From the NCBI RefSeq assembly GCF_000980815.1, contig NZ_CP011311.1:1036571-1100570 (forward strand): 64,000 nt of DNA, given 5' to 3'. This document shows, piece after piece, positions 1-9,585 of the stretch. Every line of letters begins with the position of its first letter. The stretch's first letter is position 1. The notes beneath the pieces are model-generated. The model did not search any database. It worked only from the letters and a program-made list of their open reading frames with translations, and had not been told where the DNA came from. Origin of the DNA: Corynebacterium camporealensis. Lineage in GTDB: Bacteria; Actinomycetota; Actinomycetes; Mycobacteriales; Mycobacteriaceae. The position numbers and the translations under genes are program-made.

Positions 1-9
1 GAAAGCTTT

Positions 10-67
10 CCCTCCCGCTGGCGGCGTGAAAACGGTTTCACCCCAAAACTAGGGAGAGGGTCTTTTT
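10..67 (+). terminator. Candidate terminator of the gene upstream of the window
   Basis: An outer arm CCCTC (10-14) can pair with GAGGG (56-60). It encloses a perfect inner hairpin GTGAAA-ACGG-TTTCAC (26-41), and TCTTTTTC follows at 61-68. This looks like an intrinsic terminator for a gene lying left of the window, though the large interior loop makes it uncertain. No coding end is visible here. Confidence 0.4.
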
Positions 68-211
68 CATACTTAAACTGCCCGCCGAGGTTGCTCGGAT
101 AAAGGGCGGTGTGACCACAAATTACACAATGGCTTCCAGCTTTCATTCCTCCCGCGTACGCGATGTACCGCCGGAGACTGGTCAAGCTGTCAAAGCGACG
201 AAAGGACATCC
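68..211 (+). promoter_or_regulatory. rho 5' leader
   Basis: This non-coding stretch precedes rho. It holds a stem-loop with inner arms CCGAG (85-89) and CTCGG (94-98) and outer arms GCCC (80-83) and GGGC (104-107). A Shine-Dalgarno AAAGGA (201-206) sits five bases before the GTG start. Rho is autoregulated through its leader in several bacteria; whether that holds here is inference. I could not place the promoter with confidence. Confidence 0.4.
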
Positions 212-2212
212 GTGAGCGAAACGGACCAGAACGCAGCACAGGATCTCTCCTCCCTGCGACTGCCAGAACTGCGCAAAATGGCTGCCGAGAAGGGCCTACG
301 CGGAGTCTCCGGATTGCGTAAAGGCGATCTGATTACCGCCATCAAGACTGGCGAAGTACCACCGCGCGCTGCCAAGGCCGCCAAGGCTGTCGCAAAGGCA
401 GAAAACAAGCCTGCCGACGACCAGGGGGACAACAAGTCGGCCAAGCAGGACAAGCCACGCCGCGTGCGCAAGTCCTCCGGCCCTGCCAAGTCCAAGGGTG
501 GTTCTGCTCAAGAGCAGAACCGCGACGATAACAAGAACCGCGACGGCCAGAAGGACAAGTCCGACAAGGATTCTCGCAAGAAGCAGGATCAGGACAACCA
601 GTCCAAGCAGTCCGATAAGTCTGATAACAACAACGACGACAACAACCAGGACGGACCGCGCTACGAGTCCCGTTCCCAGGCACGTCGTGCTCGTCGTAAC
701 CGTGCTCGCCGTCAGGAGCGCGAGAACCAGGGCGGTTCGGATAACTCCCACGACAACAACGAGAAAAACGACAACAACCACGGCGGTAACGGCGGCAACA
801 ATGACGGTCAGAATGATGATCGTGGCAACCGTGACGATCGCAATGACCGCAACGACCGCGGTAATAAGAACGACCGTGGCAATCGCGATAACAACCGTAA
901 GGGTCGCGATAACCGTCGGGATGACAATGACAATGATGAGCGCGGTGGACGCCGGGGTCGTCGTGGGCGCCGTAACCGTCGTGGTCGTGGCAATGACAAT
1001 GGTGGTAACCACAATGACCTGCAGATTCGCGAGGGCGATGAGCTGCAGGCAGTGGCAGGCATCCTCGAGGTTGTCGACAACAACGTCGCGTTCCTGCGCA
1101 CCACCGGTTACCGTGCGGCTAGCTCCGATGTCTTTGTCAACAACAAGCTGGTCCGCAGCCTAGGCCTGCGCTCCGGTGATGCGATTATTGGCCAGGTCAA
1201 GGTCGCAGGTCCGACCCATACCCACGGCAATGGTCGTAACCGTCGTAAGTACAACCAGCTGGTCCGCGTGGACACCGTTAACGGCATGGAGCCGGCAGAG
1301 ACCCGTGACCGTCCGCAGTTCTCCAAGCTGACTCCGCTGTACCCGAATCAGCGTCTGCGCTTGGAAACGGATCCGAAGATTCTCACCACGCGTGTCATCG
1401 ACCTGATTATGCCGATTGGTAAGGGCCAGCGTGCGCTGATTGTCTCCCCGCCGAAGGCTGGTAAGACCACCATTTTGCAGAACATCGCAAATGCGATTTC
1501 CGCAAACAACCCGGAGTGCTACCTCATGGTCGTCCTCGTCGACGAGCGCCCGGAGGAAGTCACCGACATGCAGCGCTCCGTCAAGGGTGAAGTGATTGCT
1601 TCCACTTTCGACCGCCCGCCGTCAGAGCACACCGCTGTCGCAGAGTTGGCCATTGAGCGTGCCAAGCGCCTGGTGGAGCAGGGCAAGGACGTTGTCGTCC
1701 TGCTGGACTCCATTACCCGTCTGGGCCGTGCGTACAACAACTCCTCCCCGGCATCCGGCCGAATCCTGTCCGGTGGTGTGGACTCCAACGCGCTGTACCC
1801 GCCGAAGCGCTTCCTGGGTGCAGCCCGCAACATCGAAAATGGCGGCTCGCTGACCATCATCGCGACCGCCATGGTGGAGACCGGCTCGACCGGCGACACC
1901 GTGATTTTCGAGGAGTTCAAGGGCACCGGCAACGCCGAGCTGAAACTGGACCGCGGCATTTCCGAACGCCGCGTCTTCCCGGCCGTCGACGTCAACCCGT
2001 CCGGTACCCGTAAGGATGAGCTGCTGCTGGTTCCGGAAGAAGCACGCATCATGACTAAGCTGCGTCGCATCCTGTCGGCACTGGATTCCCACCAGGCGAT
2101 TGACCTGCTGATTAAGCAGCTGAAGAAGACCCGCTCCAATGGCGAATTCCTGATGCAGGTGGCATCCTCGGCGCCGATGGCGGCGGATAAGGACGAGGAG
2201 GATTACCAGTAA
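212..2212 (+). CDS. rho: Transcription termination factor Rho
   Basis: Rho is a homohexameric RNA helicase-translocase that ends transcription of untranslated RNA. Residues 1-54 match the Rho N-terminal helical domain (motif [18 protein letters not shown]). Residues of about 55-268 are an actinobacterial-type insertion made almost entirely of N, D, R, K, G and Q. The RNA-binding cold-shock-like domain follows from about 270. The ATPase carries Walker A PPKAGKTT near 412-420 and Walker [11 protein letters not shown] near 495. At 666 aa it is much longer than the E. coli protein (419 aa) because of the insertion. GTG at 212 is supported by AAAGGA at 201-206. The stop overlaps the prfA start (TAATG, 2210-2214), implying translational coupling. 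Confidence 0.97.
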   Translation: MSETDQNAAQDLSSLRLPELRKMAAEKGLRGVSGLRKGDLITAIKTGEVPPRAAKAAKAVAKAENKPADDQGDNKSAKQDKPRRVRKSSGPAKSKGGSAQEQNRDDNKNRDGQKDKSDKDSRKKQDQDNQSKQSDKSDNNNDDNNQDGPRYESRSQARRARRNRARRQERENQGGSDNSHDNNEKNDNNHGGNGGNNDGQNDDRGNRDDRNDRNDRGNKNDRGNRDNNRKGRDNRRDDNDNDERGGRRGRRGRRNRRGRGNDNGGNHNDLQIREGDELQAVAGILEVVDNNVAFLRTTGYRAASSDVFVNNKLVRSLGLRSGDAIIGQVKVAGPTHTHGNGRNRRKYNQLVRVDTVNGMEPAETRDRPQFSKLTPLYPNQRLRLETDPKILTTRVIDLIMPIGKGQRALIVSPPKAGKTTILQNIANAISANNPECYLMVVLVDERPEEVTDMQRSVKGEVIASTFDRPPSEHTAVAELAIERAKRLVEQGKDVVVLLDSITRLGRAYNNSSPASGRILSGGVDSNALYPPKRFLGAARNIENGGSLTIIATAMVETGSTGDTVIFEEFKGTGNAELKLDRGISERRVFPAVDVNPSGTRKDELLLVPEEARIMTKLRRILSALDSHQAIDLLIKQLKKTRSNGEFLMQVASSAPMAADKDEEDYQ

Positions 2213-3288
2213 TGGCTAGCCAGGTTTCCCTGGTCGACGACATTGTTTCGGAGTACCAGGGCATCGAAATGCAGATGGGTGACCCGGAGGTCGCCGGCGA
2301 TCAGTCGGCCTTCCGCAAGCTGTCGAAGCGCTACGCCGAACTGCGTCCTATCATCCAGGTCAACGAAAAACTGGAGCAGGCCAAGGCGGACCTAGAGGAC
2401 GCCAAGGAGATGGCCTACGAAGACCACGAGTTCCAGTCCGAGGTCGACCGCCTCGAGCCACTCGTTGTCGAGCTTGAAGAACAGCTGGCTGACCTGCTTG
2501 CCCCGCGCGATGAGCAGGACTCCGAAGATATCATCATGGAGATCAAGGCAGGTGCCGGCGGCGAGGAAGCTGCCCTGTTCGCAGGCGAGCTGGCGCGCAT
2601 GTACGAGCGCTATGCCGATAAGACCGGCTTTACCTGGGAAGTTCTCGGCCTGAACGAGTCTGACCTGGGTGGCGTGAAGGATATGTCCATTTCCTTCAAG
2701 TCCAAGACCCCGTCCCGTGATGGTGCCTGGTCTGTCTTCAAGTTCGAAGGTGGCGTTCATCGCGTCCAGCGCGTTCCGGTCACCGAGTCCCAGGGCCGCA
2801 TCCAGACCTCTGCCGCAGGTGTGCTGGTCTACCCAGAACCCGACGAGGTCGAAGCCGTTCAGATCGATGACAAGGACATCCGCGTCGACGTCTACCGTTC
2901 CTCCGGTAAAGGCGGCCAGGGCGTGAACACCACCGACTCGGCAGTGCGTATCACCCACCTGCCAACCGGCCTGGTAGTGACCTGTCAGAAGGAGCGTTCC
3001 CAGATCCAGAACAAGGCCCGTGCACTGCAGGTGTTGCAGGCCCGCCTGGACCAGATGGAGCGCGACGCCCGCGAGGCAGAAGCCGGCGAGCAGCGAGCCT
3101 CCCAGGTGCGCACCATGGACCGTTCCGAGCGCATCCGCACCTACAACTGGCCCGAAAACCGGATCACCGATCACCGCATCGGTTACAAGGCCAACAACCT
3201 GGATGCGGTGCTCAACGGCGATATGCAGGATCTTATCGATGCCCTGCAGACCCAGGAGCGTGCCGAGCGCCTTGAGTCGGAAGGCTAG
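2212..3288 (+). CDS. prfA: Peptide chain release factor 1
   Basis: RF1 recognises UAA and UAG stop codons on the ribosome and triggers peptide release. The stop-codon recognition motif of the RF1 type is PVT at residues 189-191, within [16 protein letters not shown]. The peptidyl-tRNA hydrolysis motif GGQ lies at 234-236. The length of 358 aa is normal for RF1, and the PxT rather than SPF motif excludes RF2. The start ATG overlaps the rho stop by one base. prmC, whose product methylates the GGQ glutamine, follows nine bases downstream, so target and modifying enzyme are co-transcribed. Confidence 0.97.
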   Translation: MASQVSLVDDIVSEYQGIEMQMGDPEVAGDQSAFRKLSKRYAELRPIIQVNEKLEQAKADLEDAKEMAYEDHEFQSEVDRLEPLVVELEEQLADLLAPRDEQDSEDIIMEIKAGAGGEEAALFAGELARMYERYADKTGFTWEVLGLNESDLGGVKDMSISFKSKTPSRDGAWSVFKFEGGVHRVQRVPVTESQGRIQTSAAGVLVYPEPDEVEAVQIDDKDIRVDVYRSSGKGGQGVNTTDSAVRITHLPTGLVVTCQKERSQIQNKARALQVLQARLDQMERDAREAEAGEQRASQVRTMDRSERIRTYNWPENRITDHRIGYKANNLDAVLNGDMQDLIDALQTQERAERLESEG

Positions 3289-3297
3289 CTCCAGCCG

Positions 3298-4155
3298 GTG
3301 AGCAGCCAGACCTATCAGGATTATCTGCAGGCAGCCATCGCAAAGCTGCAGGCAGCAGGTGTGCCCAGCCCCGAGTTTGATGCCCGGGTGCTCATGGCAC
3401 ACCTTCTGCATTGCGGTCACCTCGACATTCCGCTGCGCGAAGAGCCCATGCCCGGCTTTGCCTTAGCCTGTGATCCTCTCATTCAGCGCCGCAGCCAGCG
3501 CGAACCCCTCCAGCACATCCTTGGCGAGGCCTACTTCGGCCCGCTTGAGCTTGCCGTTGGTCCTGGGGTCTTTATTCCGCGCCCGGAAACTGAGGTGCTG
3601 GCTGATTGGGCCGTGGGGCAGATGCAAGGCATCCCATCGCCTCGCATCGTGGATTTGTGCACCGGTACCGGCGCTTTGGCGCTCTACATCGCCCATTATC
3701 TGCCCGCGCAGGTCTGGGCCGTCGAGCTTTCCGATGCCGCCTTTACCTACACCCAGCGCAACACCTCAGGCAGCAGGGTAGAAGCAGTGCTTGACGATGC
3801 CACCTCGGCCTCCACCTTGGCTGAACTCAACGGCAGCATCGACATGGTGGTCACCAATCCGCCCTATGTGCCCGAAACCGATGACCTTGACCCGGAGGTC
3901 TACCAGGACCCGCACGAGGCTGTGTTTGGTGGCGATGATGGGATGAGCGTCATCGTGAAGCTTGTGCCCACCATCGCACGTCTGCTGAAACCTGGAGGCC
4001 TGGTCGGCATCGAGCATGACGATGCCACCTCCGAACTCGTCCAGGACGCCTTGCGCGACCACGGCGGCTTTGCTGACATCGCAGTGCTGAAGGATCTCAC
4101 CGGAACGGCGCGCTTTGTCACCGCCCGCCGCGTTAGCGAGAGCCCAGCCGGGTAG
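3298..4155 (+). CDS. prmC: Release factor glutamine methyltransferase PrmC (HemK)
   Basis: PrmC transfers a methyl group from S-adenosylmethionine to the glutamine of the GGQ motif in release factors. The N-terminal helical substrate-binding part is followed by [10 protein letters not shown] and a Rossmann methyltransferase fold with SAM motif [12 protein letters not shown]. The diagnostic NPPY tetrapeptide lies at residues 187-190. The 285 aa length is typical. GTG at 3298 is the first in-frame start after prfA. No strong ribosome binding site is visible, so translation probably depends on coupling to prfA. Confidence 0.95.
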   Translation: MSSQTYQDYLQAAIAKLQAAGVPSPEFDARVLMAHLLHCGHLDIPLREEPMPGFALACDPLIQRRSQREPLQHILGEAYFGPLELAVGPGVFIPRPETEVLADWAVGQMQGIPSPRIVDLCTGTGALALYIAHYLPAQVWAVELSDAAFTYTQRNTSGSRVEAVLDDATSASTLAELNGSIDMVVTNPPYVPETDDLDPEVYQDPHEAVFGGDDGMSVIVKLVPTIARLLKPGGLVGIEHDDATSELVQDALRDHGGFADIAVLKDLTGTARFVTARRVSESPAG

Positions 4156-4192
4156 TCTATAACCATTCACATATCTGCCAGGAGCTTCAAAC

Positions 4193-4861
4193 ATGCAGGG
4201 AAAGATTTTTAACTGCGCCGACGCCCAGCAAAGGGAAGACGGCCTTGCGATTGCAGTCAAAGCTGCCAAATCGGGCCGTCTCGTGGTCATGCCTACCGAT
4301 ACCCTCTACGGACTGGGCTGCGACGCCTTCGACAACGATGCTGTCGCTAACCTTCTTGCCACCAAGCAGCGCGGCCCGGATATGCCGGTGCCGGTGCTCG
4401 TCGGCTCGTGGGATACCGTCCGCGGCCTGGTGGCCAGCTACCCGGATAGCACCAAGACTCTCGTGGAGGCTTTCTGGCCAGGTGGGCTGTCCATCGTCGT
4501 TCCGCAGGCGCCTTCGCTGCCGTGGAACCTCGGCGATACCCGCGGAACGGTGATGCTTCGCATGCCGCTGCACCCGATTGCCATTGAGCTACTCCGCGAG
4601 GTCGGACCCATGGCTGTTTCGAGTGCGAATATCTCTGGCCAGAAGCCTCCGACGACTGCTCTGGCTGCCAAACAGCAGCTGGGTAAAGCCGTCACGGTTT
4701 ACTTAGATGGTGGGGAAGCAGCTATCGGCAAGCCTTCCACAATCATCGATCTCTCTCAGGCACACCCGTACCTGCTGCGCGAGGGTGCTATTTCTGCCGA
4801 ACGCATCGGCGAAGTACTCGGCGTATCAGCTGAGACTCTGCGAACCCGTCCTCAGCATTAG
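4193..4861 (+). CDS. L-threonylcarbamoyladenylate synthase (Sua5/YwlC/YrdC family)
   Basis: This enzyme makes threonylcarbamoyl-AMP from threonine, bicarbonate and ATP, the first step of the t6A37 modification of ANN-decoding tRNAs. The YrdC fold is recognisable from MPTDTLYGLGCDAF near residue 35, KQRGPDMPVPVLV, FWPGGLSIVV and MAVSSANISGQKPP. At 222 aa it is of the short TsaC/YrdC type without the extra C-terminal Sua5 domain. ATG at 4193 is preceded by AGGAG about ten bases upstream. Its position between prmC and wecA is the usual corynebacterial and mycobacterial order. Confidence 0.93.
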   Translation: MQGKIFNCADAQQREDGLAIAVKAAKSGRLVVMPTDTLYGLGCDAFDNDAVANLLATKQRGPDMPVPVLVGSWDTVRGLVASYPDSTKTLVEAFWPGGLSIVVPQAPSLPWNLGDTRGTVMLRMPLHPIAIELLREVGPMAVSSANISGQKPPTTALAAKQQLGKAVTVYLDGGEAAIGKPSTIIDLSQAHPYLLREGAISAERIGEVLGVSAETLRTRPQH

Positions 4862-4869
4862 GAGAATAT

Positions 4870-6045
4870 GTGAGCGGAGCAGGCGTCCCGCTGCGCGAGC
4901 TAGGACTCGTCATCCTAGTGGCCGCAGCTTTTACTTACTTAGCCACCGGACTGGTGCGTTCCTATCTGGTTCGCACAGGCCGCGTGGCTGAGATTCGCTT
5001 GCGCGATAGCCACTCCCAACCCACCCCGCAGATGGGCGGCGTGGCGATGTTCACCGGCTTCGCCTGTGCCATCTTCCTGGCCATGCAGCTGCCCGCATTG
5101 ACCCGCGGGTTTATGCCCGTAACACCAGAGATGAATGCCGTTATCTGGGCAGCGCTCGCCATCGTGCTAGTTGGCGTGGTGGATGACCTGCTGGAGATGG
5201 GTGCCATCGTGAAGCTGCTCGGCCAGCTCTTCGCTGCAGTACTCATGAGTGGTCTGGGCCTGACTTGGACGCTGTTCTTCATCCCTATTGGCGATGGCAC
5301 CACCGTGCTTCTCGACCAATTCCAGGGCACAGTCTTGACTGCGTTCATTACGGTGCTGCTGATTAACGCAATGAACTTCGTTGATGGCCTCGATGGGCTC
5401 GCTGCCGGCCTGGGCCTTATCGCCGGCGGTGCCATTCTGATTTTCTCGCTGACCGTCCTGCACGACCAGGGCGGGGCAGTGGCCGCCTACCCGCCGGCCA
5501 TCATCGCGGCGGGTCTGGTCGGTATCTGTGCCGGCTTCCTGCCCCACAACTTTGAGCCCTCCCGCATCTTTATGGGTGACTCCGGGTCGATGCTTATTGG
5601 CCTGCTTCTGGCGGCTGCGTCGACCTCAGCTTCCGGCAAGATCAACATGTCGCTGTACGGCACAGTGGATGTCATCGCGCTGATGTCGCCCTTCATCGTG
5701 GTGGCCGCTGCAGTGTTTATTCCAGTCCTGGACCTTGTCTGGGCCGTGGTTCGCCGCCTATCCCAGGGCCGTTCGCCCTTCTCTGCGGACAAGGCGCATA
5801 TCCACCACCGCTTACTCTCACTCGGCCATACCCACCGCCGCACCGTCCTGGTGCTTTACTTGTGGGTGTCTGCTGTGGCCTTTGGTGCGGTGTCCTTTTC
5901 GATTTTCCCGCCCATTGCCGCCATCGTCTTTACGGTGGTGTTGTTCTTGGCGGCCTTCGTCGTCACGCTCATCCCGCTGCGTCAGGGCAAGATTGGCCGC
6001 AAGCGACCCCAAGTCCAAGTGATATCGGAGACTGAGCCCTCCTAA
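4870..6045 (+). CDS. wecA: UDP-GlcNAc:polyprenyl-phosphate GlcNAc-1-phosphate transferase (WecA/Rfe type)
   Basis: This integral membrane enzyme moves GlcNAc-1-phosphate onto decaprenyl phosphate, which in Corynebacteriales starts the linker that anchors arabinogalactan to peptidoglycan. The glycosyltransferase-4 family is shown by DSHSQPTPQMGGVAMF near residue 47, the Asp-rich motif NAMNFVDGLDGLAAG, a second Asp motif FMGDSGSMLIG, and the basic loop HIHHRLLSLGHTHRR near the C-terminus. About ten hydrophobic segments are spread over 391 aa. ATG at 4868 would run straight into TGA, so GTG at 4870 is the start, with GGAG just before it. Confidence 0.92.
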   Translation: MSGAGVPLRELGLVILVAAAFTYLATGLVRSYLVRTGRVAEIRLRDSHSQPTPQMGGVAMFTGFACAIFLAMQLPALTRGFMPVTPEMNAVIWAALAIVLVGVVDDLLEMGAIVKLLGQLFAAVLMSGLGLTWTLFFIPIGDGTTVLLDQFQGTVLTAFITVLLINAMNFVDGLDGLAAGLGLIAGGAILIFSLTVLHDQGGAVAAYPPAIIAAGLVGICAGFLPHNFEPSRIFMGDSGSMLIGLLLAAASTSASGKINMSLYGTVDVIALMSPFIVVAAAVFIPVLDLVWAVVRRLSQGRSPFSADKAHIHHRLLSLGHTHRRTVLVLYLWVSAVAFGAVSFSIFPPIAAIVFTVVLFLAAFVVTLIPLRQGKIGRKRPQVQVISETEPS

Positions 6046-6047
6046 GG

Positions 6048-6053
6048 TAGGGT
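6048..6053 (+). promoter_or_regulatory. Candidate -10 box for a leaderless AtpI-like transcript
   Basis: TAGGGT at 6048-6053 fits the corynebacterial TANNNT -10 box. It ends eight bases before the GTG start at 6062, and no ribosome binding site lies between. This suggests a transcript beginning at or next to the start codon. Confidence 0.4.
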
Positions 6054-6061
6054 GATTTTCC

Positions 6062-6487
6062 GTGAGTACTACCCAAAGCCCTTCGGAATACGACGATCCG
6101 CGCCGCCCACTCCAAAGAGCCGTGCGCATTGGTGCGCTGGCACTAGCAGTCATTACGGTGCTGTCTTTGGTGATCTGGGGCTGGCTGCGTGACCTGCCCG
6201 GTATCTGGGCCGTGCTAATTGGTGCCGGCATCGGTGGCGGCTTCGTGCTGCTGACCGCTCTCTCGGTGCTGCTGACTTCTGGTACCTCGCCGTCGACGAC
6301 CATGGCTGTCGTGCTCGGCGGCTGGCTGCTTAAGATCGTGTTGTTGATTATCGTGCTGCTTTTTATTCGCGATTTAACCTTCTACGACAACTTGGCGATG
6401 TTTATTACCGTCGTGCTCGCCCTACTGACGACCCTGGCCGCCGAGGTCTGGGCGGTCATTACTTCGCGCGTAACTTATGTAAGCTAG
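6062..6487 (+). CDS. AtpI-like membrane protein upstream of the ATP synthase operon
   Basis: A 141 aa protein with a polar N-terminus of about 30 residues and four strongly hydrophobic segments (roughly 27-47, 52-73, 82-100 and 107-130). By position and size it matches the poorly conserved AtpI/Fo protein i that precedes atpB in many bacteria and is thought to help assemble the c-ring or load magnesium. There is no sequence signature strong enough to prove this, so AtpI is inferred from context. A hairpin terminator follows directly, so it is probably transcribed apart from atpB. Confidence 0.7.
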   Translation: MSTTQSPSEYDDPRRPLQRAVRIGALALAVITVLSLVIWGWLRDLPGIWAVLIGAGIGGGFVLLTALSVLLTSGTSPSTTMAVVLGGWLLKIVLLIIVLLFIRDLTFYDNLAMFITVVLALLTTLAAEVWAVITSRVTYVS

Positions 6488-6503
6488 GTACTTTGCCCCC
6501 GTT

Positions 6504-6544
6504 GCTGACCCCGTTTCCTCTTGATTCGGGGTCAGCGGCCGTTT
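6504..6544 (+). terminator. Intrinsic terminator after the AtpI-like gene
   Basis: Perfect ten-base arms GCTGACCCCG (6504-6513) and CGGGGTCAGC (6527-6536) enclose a 13-base loop and are followed by GGCCGTTTT. It separates the rho-to-AtpI unit from the atpB leader. Confidence 0.7.
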
Positions 6545-6941
6545 TGGGGTTCATAACACGGGTGGGGAAGGTGCGCGATTGGTCTGAAAAACTACCCCCA
6601 ATTGGAGGAAAATCACGCCGGTGTGACCAACTGCACTCACGGGGGTTTTCCAAGGAAATCGGGCCTTTTACACAGGTTTTGCCGTCTTTGTGGAACTTGT
6701 GAACAATCGACGCGCCCCCGAGGGCGAAAAAGGCACTTTTACCTGATAGTATTCCCTTCGGGTTACCGCGTGGAGGCGCCAAGCTTCCACCGTTACGGTG
6801 AATCCCTGCCACGGCTTCGCTGATGTGCGACGGAGTCCGTTGTCGTGGCAGAGAGTTTGAGACGTCCATCGCACCACATAGCCTTCAACAAGCTGTGTGG
6901 CCCGAACACGGGAGAGAACGCTGAGCGTTACAACATTGGCC
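6545..6941 (+). promoter_or_regulatory. Promoter and long structured leader of the atp operon
   Basis: These 397 bases contain no convincing gene. A possible -10 is TAGTAT at 6747-6752, with no clear -35. A short palindrome TTGTGAACAA lies at 6697-6706. Downstream come three stacked inverted repeats: CACCG-TTA-CGGTG (6788-6800), CTGCCACG (6806-6813) with CGTGGCAG (6844-6851), and ACGGA-G-TCCGT nested inside the second. GGGAGAG at 6910-6916 is the only good ribosome binding site before atpB. The leader would be about 180 nt if the -10 assignment is right. Confidence 0.5.
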
Positions 6942-7739
6942 ATGAAGGGTACGTTCCACGTACCCGAACTGGATCCAGAATTTTTCCCGGGTGAATACTA
7001 CGGCCATCAGATCTTTAGCGACTTCGCTAACGGATGGTTCGCACTGGACCGCATTATGCTCATCCGCCTGTTGATGGCGGTTGTGCTTGTGGTCCTTTTT
7101 GTTGTTGCTTTCCGGAACCCGAAGCTGGTTCCGAAAGGAATTCAGAACGTCGCGGAGCACGCGATTGATTTCGTGCGCGTCCACATTGCAGAAGACATTC
7201 TGGGTAAGAAGGAGGGACGTCGCTTTCTTCCAGTTATTGCGACCATCTTCTTCGCAGTGCTGTTCTGGAACGTCACGACTATTGTGCCGGCCCTGAACAT
7301 TTCCCCGAATGCACGTATCGGTATGCCGATCGTGCTGGCGCTGACCGCGTACATCGCGATGATTTACGCCGGTTCCAAGCGTTATGGCTTCGGCAAGTTC
7401 ATCAAGTCCTCGGTGGTTATCCCTAACCTGCCGCCGGCTTTGCACTTGCTCGTTGTGCCGATTGAGTTCTTCTCGACGTTCGTCCTACGTCCGGTCACCC
7501 TGGCTCTTCGTCTTATGGCGAACTTCCTGGCCGGCCACATCATTCTGGTCCTTCTGTTCTCGGCGACGAACTTCTTCGTCTTCCAGTTCAACGCTTGGAC
7601 TGCAGTTGGTGGCCTGACCCTCGTAGCAGCGATTCTGTTTACGGTATACGAGATCATCATCATCTTCCTGCAGGCATACATCTTTGCTCTGCTGACGTCG
7701 GTGTACATCGAGCTATCGCTACACGCAGATTCGCACTAA
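6942..7739 (+). CDS. atpB: ATP synthase Fo subunit a
   Basis: Subunit a forms the two proton half-channels facing the c-ring. It has several transmembrane helices and the motif LRPVTLALRLMANFLAGHI, which contains the essential arginine of the stator. The start is uncertain. ATG at 6942 gives 265 aa but lacks a nearby ribosome binding site. In-frame alternatives are GTG 6897 (280 aa) and TTG 6936. The only good Shine-Dalgarno, 6910-6916, is ideally spaced to a GTT codon at 6927, giving VTTLAMKG, which I recall (unverified) as the usual start of relatives. First gene of atpBEFHAGDC. Confidence 0.93.
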   Translation: MKGTFHVPELDPEFFPGEYYGHQIFSDFANGWFALDRIMLIRLLMAVVLVVLFVVAFRNPKLVPKGIQNVAEHAIDFVRVHIAEDILGKKEGRRFLPVIATIFFAVLFWNVTTIVPALNISPNARIGMPIVLALTAYIAMIYAGSKRYGFGKFIKSSVVIPNLPPALHLLVVPIEFFSTFVLRPVTLALRLMANFLAGHIILVLLFSATNFFVFQFNAWTAVGGLTLVAAILFTVYEIIIIFLQAYIFALLTSVYIELSLHADSH

Positions 7740-8081
<342 letters not shown>

Positions 8082-8130
8082 TAAGAGCGCTTTACACAAA
8101 GTAAACCGACCTTTTTAAGACTGGAGACCC

Positions 8131-8703
8131 ATGAACAACGTCATTTATTACCTTGCTGCAGAGGGAGGGGAGACGCTGCCTTTGGAAGGCGGTAACTCCA
8201 TCCTTCTGCCCAAGGCATACGACATCGTCTGGTCTCTCATTCCGTTCCTGTTCATCCTGTTCGTATTCGTGAAGTTCGTGCTTCCGCGATACAACAAGAT
8301 GCTGCAGGAGCGCGAAGACCGGATTGAGGGTGGCCTCAAGCGCGCTGAGGCTCAGCAGGCTGAGGCGAAGGCCGCTCTTGAGAAGTACAACGCACAGCTT
8401 GCTGACGCCCGTGCGGAAGCCGCTGAAATCCGCGAAGCCGCTCGCGAGCGCGGTAAGCAGATTGAGTCTGAGGCGAAGGCCGCAGCCGAGGAAGAGTCCA
8501 AGCGCATTGTCGAAAACGGCAACAAGCAGCTGGAGGCTTCCCGTGCTCAGGTCATCACCGAGCTGCGTTCCGACATCGGACAGAACTCCATCAACCTGGC
8601 TGAGAAGCTGCTCGGTGGCGAGCTTTCTAACTCCACCAAGCAGTCCTCCACGATTGATAGCTTCCTGTCCGAGCTCGACACTGTGGCACCGGCCGGAAAG
8701 TAG
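8131..8703 (+). CDS. atpF: ATP synthase Fo subunit b
   Basis: The peripheral stalk subunit, 190 aa. One transmembrane segment lies near residues 27-50 ([20 protein letters not shown]). It is followed by a long charged, alanine-rich coiled coil from about 55 to 150 that reaches up to the delta subunit. The length is typical of actinobacterial b subunits, which carry an extra N-terminal stretch before the membrane helix. It starts 49 bases after atpE and ends six bases before atpH. Confidence 0.95.
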   Translation: MNNVIYYLAAEGGETLPLEGGNSILLPKAYDIVWSLIPFLFILFVFVKFVLPRYNKMLQEREDRIEGGLKRAEAQQAEAKAALEKYNAQLADARAEAAEIREAARERGKQIESEAKAAAEEESKRIVENGNKQLEASRAQVITELRSDIGQNSINLAEKLLGGELSNSTKQSSTIDSFLSELDTVAPAGK

Positions 8704-8709
8704 GCAACT

Positions 8710-9525
8710 ATGAAGGCAGCTAGCCGCGAAGCACTCGCACACGTAGAGACCAAGCTGGATGAGAAGCTGGCTGGTGGCAACGACGTTGCCGCTGCCGCTC
8801 AGGCCGGCCTGGACCTCTTCGAGGTCGTCACCGTTCTGGACGGCGACCGCGAACTGCGAGTTTCTCTCACCGATACCGGTGCACCGGAGCAGGCCCGCAA
8901 GTCCTTAGTGGACGACCTGTTCGGCAAGCAGATTTCCGAGGTTGCTTTGGCAGTCTTGGAAGAAGCTGCAGCCGCACACTGGTCTACTCCGCGTGACCTG
9001 GTCAAGGGCCTGGTACAGCTCGGCCGCCGCGCACTGCTGCGCGGTGCTGAGGCTCAGGGTCAGCTGGGACAGGTGGAAGACGAACTCTTCCGTCTATCCC
9101 GCATCCTTGACCGTGAGGGTGAGCTTACCCAGCTGCTTTCCGACCGTACTGCTGCATCCGCACACAAGCGCGGATTGCTGGCAAACGTGCTCTACGGCAA
9201 GGTCACGATGTTTACTGAGGCCCTGGCGCTTCAGGCCATCGGCCGCCCGGAGCATAACCCGATCGACGATGTTGCCGCGTTGGCAGACTCCGCAGCGAAG
9301 CTGCAGGGCCGCACCATTGCGCGCGTAACTACCGCGGGTGAGTTAAACGAAGGCCAGCAGGCAGTACTCGCCGAAAAGCTGGGCAAAATTTATGGTCGTG
9401 CGATGTCCATCCATTCTGAGGTTGACACCAGCCTCCTCGGTGGTATGACCATCCGCGTCGGCGATGAGGTAATCGACGGTTCTACTGCGGGCAAGATTGC
9501 ACGCCTGCGTGCCCAGATGGCCTAG
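8710..9525 (+). CDS. atpH: ATP synthase F1 subunit delta
   Basis: Delta caps the alpha3beta3 head and joins it to the b stalk. The 271 aa product is longer than the roughly 180 aa of most bacteria, as expected in Actinobacteria, where an N-terminal helical extension is common. The conserved C-terminal signature is visible as IHSEVDTSLLGGMTIRVGDE, ending with VIDGSTAGKIARLRAQ. ATG at 8710 follows the atpF stop by six bases. Confidence 0.95.
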   Translation: MKAASREALAHVETKLDEKLAGGNDVAAAAQAGLDLFEVVTVLDGDRELRVSLTDTGAPEQARKSLVDDLFGKQISEVALAVLEEAAAAHWSTPRDLVKGLVQLGRRALLRGAEAQGQLGQVEDELFRLSRILDREGELTQLLSDRTAASAHKRGLLANVLYGKVTMFTEALALQAIGRPEHNPIDDVAALADSAAKLQGRTIARVTTAGELNEGQQAVLAEKLGKIYGRAMSIHSEVDTSLLGGMTIRVGDEVIDGSTAGKIARLRAQMA

Positions 9526-9585
9526 CCGAAACGACAGAAGTGATTTAAGTAAGTGCTGGAAGAAACTACCGAGAGCAGGAAGAAC

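Noticed and set aside
296..1163. Long ORFs inside rho (minus 296-1012, 238 aa; plus 498-1163, 221 aa)
   Set aside because: They are other-frame readings of the Asn/Asp/Arg-rich repeat region and have Val/Thr/Ile-only composition without domains or start signals.
6459..6869. ORFs on both strands in the atp leader
   Set aside because: They cross the terminator and the leader hairpins, lack ribosome binding sites and show no coding-like codon use.
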